The notes beneath the pieces were generated by a model that was not told where the DNA came from, ran no database searches, and saw nothing but the letters and a program-made list of their open reading frames with translations. The translations under genes and the position numbers were made by a program. Shown piece after piece: positions 13,151 to 15,903 of a stretch of 15,903 bases of DNA (its first letter is position 1; each line of letters starts with the position of its first letter). Source of the stretch: UBA10183 sp041653835 (GTDB lineage Bacteria; Omnitrophota; Gorgyraeia; Gorgyraeales; Gorgyraeaceae); NCBI GenBank assembly GCA_041653835.1, contig JBAZEP010000036.1:1-15903 (forward strand). The letters are read 5' to 3'.

Positions 13151-13224
13151 TAGCGGCGACTGGATTTGAACCAGTGACACACCGGGTATGAGCCGATTGC
13201 TCTACCAGACTGAGCTACGCCGCC
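13151..13224 (-). tRNA. tRNA-Met(CAT)
   Basis: The minus strand has acceptor GGCGGCG with CGCCGCT (first pair G-U), D-arm AGCTCAGTCTGGTAGAGC, anticodon stem ATCGG/CCGGT with loop CTCATAC (anticodon CAT) and T-arm CTGGTTCAAATCCAG. The sequence resembles elongator tRNA-Met rather than the initiator, which has no 1-72 pair and three G-C pairs in the anticodon stem. A tRNA-Ile(CAT), the TilS substrate, is a weaker alternative. Discriminator A is followed by CCG, so CCA is not encoded. It lies 44 bp after larE and inside a large inverted repeat. Confidence 0.93.
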
Positions 13225-13286
13225 GAATTTTACGAAGTAAAATTCGTCCCGAGCGACCTTTGTCTTTTCATCGTGCCGCGAGGGAC
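13222..13286. repeat. tRNA-flanking composite element, copy C (tRNA-Met 5' side, inverted)
   Basis: On the minus strand it reads GTCCCTCGCGGCACGA, variable bases, GTCGCTCGGGACGA, then hairpin CGAATTTTAC-TTCG-TAAAATTCG running into the tRNA 5' GG. The 19 bp at 13239-13257 are the exact complement of 13112-13130 in copy B. Its outer part forms the last codons and the stop of larE (13268-13286). Confidence 0.8.
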
Positions 13287-14080
13287 AAAATCTCGTTCAG
13301 ACTTCCCGTCCTATATCCTTCCAAATCCAATGTTATGTAACTAAACCCAAGCTGTCTCAAGCGTTTTGTTATTTTATCACAAATTTTTTTATTCACAAAC
13401 TTTTTTATGTCTTCTTTTTCCACCTCTATCCGGGCGATATTGTTGTGGCAGCGGACCCGCACCTGGGCTATGCCCTGCTTTTTTATAAAATCTTCCGCCT
13501 TTTCTATATTTTTTAAGGCGCTTTTGGTTATTTTTTCGCCATAAGGAAATCTGGAAGCAAGGCATGCCATTGAAGGGAGCTCGGCTGTCTCAAGCCCGAG
13601 TTTGCTGGAATAGCTCCTTATATCTTTTTTTGAAAACCCGGCTTCCACAAGAGGGCTCCTGACACTGAACTCTTTTTTTGCCTTACTACCCGGCCTGTAA
13701 TCCCTGGCATCATCTGTGTTCGACGCGTCTATCACGTAATTGAAACCTTCTTTATTGGCTATCCCTGCCAGCTTAGCGAATAATTCTTTCTTACAATAAT
13801 AACACCTGTCCGCGGGATTATTTGTGAATTTCTTATTCTTAAGTTCATTCGTAAAAATTATTTTGTGCCTGATACCAAGCTTTTTCGCGAATTTCTTCGC
13901 CTGCTTGAGTTCAGAGCCTGTATAAGTCTCTGAAACAGCTGTTACCGCCAGGATATGCTTACGCGGCAAAGCATCCTTTGCCGCTTTAAGCAGGAAGCTC
14001 GAATCCACCCCGCCAGAAAACGCAATTACTACACTTTTAAATCCCTTCAAAATCGCCTTTAACTTGCCTATTTTCTCCAC
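13268..14080 (-). CDS. larE: ATP-dependent sacrificial sulfur transferase LarE family
   Basis: LarE-type PP-loop enzymes adenylate a carboxylate and insert sulfur, in the known case into the nickel-pincer cofactor of lactate racemase. With a GTG start at 14078-14080 (GGGAAGAGGGAAAG upstream) the protein has 270 aa, close to the 276 aa of the L. plantarum enzyme. The PP-loop SGGVDS is at 22-27. C173 in PSMACLASRFPYG fits the catalytic Cys; C93 and C96 (RCYYCK) are additional, as in LarE proteins reported to hold a [4Fe-4S] cluster and recycle sulfur. A longer frame begins at 14176, but its extra residues come from palindrome P4 and overlap mnmA. The last codons (LSLAAR and stop) come from repeat copy C. 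No larB or larC is in the window, so the substrate may differ. Confidence 0.88.
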   Translation of the reverse strand: MEKIGKLKAILKGFKSVVIAFSGGVDSSFLLKAAKDALPRKHILAVTAVSETYTGSELKQAKKFAKKLGIRHKIIFTNELKNKKFTNNPADRCYYCKKELFAKLAGIANKEGFNYVIDASNTDDARDYRPGSKAKKEFSVRSPLVEAGFSKKDIRSYSSKLGLETAELPSMACLASRFPYGEKITKSALKNIEKAEDFIKKQGIAQVRVRCHNNIARIEVEKEDIKKFVNKKICDKITKRLRQLGFSYITLDLEGYRTGSLNEILSLAAR

Positions 14081-14101
14081 TTTTTTCTTTCCCTCTTCCC
14101 T

Positions 14102-14138
14102 AAAGTCACATTTAAGACACTGTCTTAAATGTGACTTT
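14102..14138. repeat. Palindrome P4 of the GACANTGTC family
   Basis: This is a perfect 37-bp inverted repeat: AAAGTCAC plus ATTTAAGACA, a central C, then the complement. It codes for the last residues of MnmA (KVTFKTVS) and holds its TAA stop (14112-14114). Its arms match those of P2 (2264-2304), about 12 kb away. Confidence 0.92.
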
Positions 14139-15200
14139 GGCGATCCAGCCGCCGCCTGCCACATATTCGCCGTCATAAAAAACAGCTGCCTGTCCCGGTG
14201 TTATAGCGTTCTGCGGCTCTTTAAAGCTTACCTCGGCCCTGCCTCTGCCTAGCTCCTTTACTGAAGCCCGCGCCTTTTTATGGTTATACCTTATCTTCAC
14301 CTCTAACTCTTTTTTCTTTTTTATGTCCTCTGTGAGCCAGTTTACCTTTTCCACCAAAAACTTTTTACTCTTCACCTCATCCGCATATCCAACAACTATA
14401 ATGTTTTTTCCGGGCCTTATTTCAATAACATAAAGAGGCTCGCGCGCGGCTATGCCAAGGCCTCTGCGCTGGCCTATGGTAAAGTTCCAGAAACCCATGT
14501 GATGACCGAGCGTCTTGCCGGATCTGTCTATTATATCTCCCCTGTGGGGTTTTATGCCCCTGTATTTCTTTATAAAAGCGGAGTAATCATTGTCCGGGAT
14601 AAAACATATTTCCTGGCTGTCAGGTTTGTCATGCACGCCAAGCCCCAGCTCTTTTGCCTCGAGCCTGGCCTCGTTTTTAGTAAGGTCTCCTAACGGCAGT
14701 AATATCTTTCTCAGCTGGCTTTGTTTCAGGGAGAATAATACGTATGATTGGTCTTTTGTTTTATCTACCGCTTCCCTGAGGCGGGAAACGCTATCGTGTT
14801 CTATCCTGGCGTAGTGGCCTGTCGCTATAAAATCGCAGTCTAGGCTTTCGGCTTTTTTAAGCAGGCTGCCGAATTTTATCTTTTCATTGCAGACAATGCA
14901 GGGGTTGGGGGTCCTGGCTGAAAAATATTCATCCGCGAAATAGTCTATTACATGCTTTTTAAAGTCTTTCTCGAGATCCAGGACATAATGCCTTATGCCG
15001 AGTTTCCCGCAGACCTTTCTCGCGTCTTCTATGTCTTTCAATGAACAGCAGGCTTTTTCTTTTTCAAGGCCGCATAACTCTTTGGGCCATATCTTCATGG
15101 TAGCGCCTATGACCTCGTAACCGGACGCTTTCAGGATAGCCGCTGCTACGGAACTATCCACGCCGCCGCTCATGGCTGTCAGGACGCGCTTATTTTTCAT
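14112..15200 (-). CDS. mnmA: tRNA-specific 2-thiouridylase MnmA
   Basis: MnmA makes the 2-thio group of U34 in tRNA-Lys, -Glu and -Gln. The 362-aa protein has PP-loop SGGVDS (11-16), the catalytic Cys104 in TPNPCIVCNEKIKFG, GHYARIEHD for the tRNA/ATP site, and the second sulfur Cys199 in DSQEICFIPD. Cys101 makes a CxxC with Cys104, and an unusual CxxxxxxxCC cluster lies at 43-52. The C-terminal beta-barrel domain ends at GGGWIA, after which residues KVTFKTVS and the stop are supplied by palindrome P4. The ATG at 15198-15200 overlaps the end of the upstream oxidoreductase gene by 11 bp. The product is complete and looks functional. Confidence 0.96.
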   Translation of the reverse strand: MKNKRVLTAMSGGVDSSVAAAILKASGYEVIGATMKIWPKELCGLEKEKACCSLKDIEDARKVCGKLGIRHYVLDLEKDFKKHVIDYFADEYFSARTPNPCIVCNEKIKFGSLLKKAESLDCDFIATGHYARIEHDSVSRLREAVDKTKDQSYVLFSLKQSQLRKILLPLGDLTKNEARLEAKELGLGVHDKPDSQEICFIPDNDYSAFIKKYRGIKPHRGDIIDRSGKTLGHHMGFWNFTIGQRRGLGIAAREPLYVIEIRPGKNIIVVGYADEVKSKKFLVEKVNWLTEDIKKKKELEVKIRYNHKKARASVKELGRGRAEVSFKEPQNAITPGQAAVFYDGEYVAGGGWIAKVTFKTVS

Positions 15201-15903
15201 TTTTCAGGTACTCGCCTATTGCTTTCGCGGCGCGCTTGCCCGCGCCCATCGCGGCTATTACTGTATCATCGCCTTCTGTGGCGTCCCCGCCGGCGTAAAC
15301 GCCTTTTATATTGGCTGCCTGGGTCTTCGGGTCTATTATTATCTTGCTCCATTTATCCAAGGCAAGTTCAGGCGTGGCTTTTAAAAACACAGGGTTGGGG
15401 CTCTGTCCTATCGCTACAATGACCGTGTCCACGTCCATTGTGAATTCAGAGCCTTTTATTATCACAGGCCTTCTCCTGCCTGATTCATCAGGCGCCCCAA
15501 GCTCCATCTTCACGCAGTCCATGCTCTTTACAAAGCCTTTTTCATCCCCGTTTATTCTTACGGGCAGGGTAAGTATGCGGAATTCTATGCCTTCTTCTTT
15601 CGCGTTCTCTCTTTCTTCTTTTCTGGCAGGCATCTCGTTTTCCGTCCTTCTATAGACGATGCAGACCTTTTCAGCGCCAAGCCTCAATGAAACCCTGGCG
15701 GAATCCATGGCAGTATTGCCACCTCCTACGACAGCGACCTTCTTGCCTATATTTATAGGCGTTTCATATTCGGGAAACAGGTACGCCTTCATAAGATTTA
15801 CCCTTGTAAGAAGCTCGTTCGAAGAATAAACCCTGTTGAGGTTTTCCCCGGGTATATTCATGAAGCTCGGAAGGCCCGCGCCTGTTCCCACGAAAACAGC
15901 CTT
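15190..15903 (-). CDS. gltA: NADPH-dependent glutamate synthase, GltA-type FAD/NAD(P) subunit, C-terminal part
   Basis: This is the C-terminal 237 residues of a pyridine-nucleotide disulfide oxidoreductase of the GltD/GltA/NfnB group; the N-terminus with its Fe-S and FAD-binding parts lies beyond the right edge. The frame is open to position 15903 (KAVFVGTGAGLPSF). Seen are the IPGENLNRVYSSNELLTRVN stretch, NAD(P)-binding VVGGGNTAMDSAR, the YRRTENEMPARKEE segment that follows it in this group, and the closing FAD motif GVYAGGDATEGDDTVIAAMG. The enzyme moves electrons from NADPH in glutamate synthesis; SudA or NfnB-like bifurcating partners are possible, since large-subunit or ferredoxin-partner genes are not in view. 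It is coupled to mnmA by an 11-bp overlap. Confidence 0.88.
   Translation of the reverse strand, partial: KAVFVGTGAGLPSFMNIPGENLNRVYSSNELLTRVNLMKAYLFPEYETPINIGKKVAVVGGGNTAMDSARVSLRLGAEKVCIVYRRTENEMPARKEERENAKEEGIEFRILTLPVRINGDEKGFVKSMDCVKMELGAPDESGRRRPVIIKGSEFTMDVDTVIVAIGQSPNPVFLKATPELALDKWSKIIIDPKTQAANIKGVYAGGDATEGDDTVIAAMGAGKRAAKAIGEYLKNEK

Noticed and set aside
14081..14176. N-terminal extension of larE
   Set aside because: The extra 32 residues come from palindrome P4 and the mnmA coding end; the GTG at 14078-14080 has a good ribosome binding site and gives the family length.

Overview
This window (about 15.9 kb) is a bacterial chromosome segment in which every recognisable gene lies on the minus strand. 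It reads as housekeeping DNA from an uncultivated, probably Gram-negative bacterium. An AsmA-like protein implies an outer membrane. A DUF3568-like domain, a very short CdaR-like gene and the ftsH-folP-cdaA-pdxJ-acpS-nnrD order would suit Omnitrophota (candidate phylum OP3), but that placement is a guess: no rRNA or marker set is present to confirm it.

Layout, read in the direction of transcription (right to left). (1) 15903-13268: the end of a GltA-type NADPH-dependent glutamate synthase subunit, mnmA (tRNA 2-thiolation), larE (sulfur insertion) and, after larE, tRNA-Met. (2) 12961-12479: a ferritin-like gene with its own promoter and a bidirectional terminator. (3) 12426-11905: no convincing gene, but strongly self-complementary DNA that looks like a structured RNA or a fold-back element. 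(4) 11802-10996: an AT-rich gene for a TIR-like protein, a putative NADase or defence effector, bounded by palindromes on both sides. (5) 10890-8337: exported flavodoxin, an AsmA/DUF3568 fusion, and tilS. (6) 8317-6713: a PhoB/OmpR-type response regulator, a promoter with 11-bp-phased TTAACA repeats, a small secreted protein, and a stand-alone receiver protein. (7) 6687-1008: an ftsH promoter followed by a dense operon, ftsH-folP-cdaA-mini-cdaR-pdxJ-acpS-nnrD, joining proteolysis, folate, cyclic di-AMP, pyridoxal phosphate, acyl-carrier-protein activation and NAD(P)HX repair. (8) 958-1: tRNA-Tyr, tRNA-Gly, tRNA-Thr(TGT), then a promoter, tRNA-Thr(GGT) and tuf. This keeps the Tyr-Gly-Thr-tuf order of E. 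coli tyrU-glyT-thrT-tufB, with a second Thr tRNA inserted.

The least explained content is the repeats. One family is a set of 37-43 bp near-perfect palindromes (971-1011, 2264-2304, 11905-11947, 14102-14138). They share a core of ATTTNNGACA and its complement around one central base, while the outer arms differ yet stay self-complementary. Three of them contain the stop codon of the gene before them (nnrD, pdxJ, mnmA). A second family is a composite element of about 65 bp placed directly against tRNA ends (tRNA-Tyr 3' side, both sides of tRNA-Met, and a decayed copy next to tRNA-Thr), so that tRNA-Met sits inside a large inverted repeat. A 21-bp copy of the tRNA-Thr 3' end lies 201 bp downstream of the gene, recalling the repeats of the E. 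coli tyrT operon.

Three PP-loop ATP pyrophosphatases (mnmA, larE, tilS) and five tRNA genes make RNA modification and translation the main theme. No CRISPR array, transposase, integrase or rRNA was seen.
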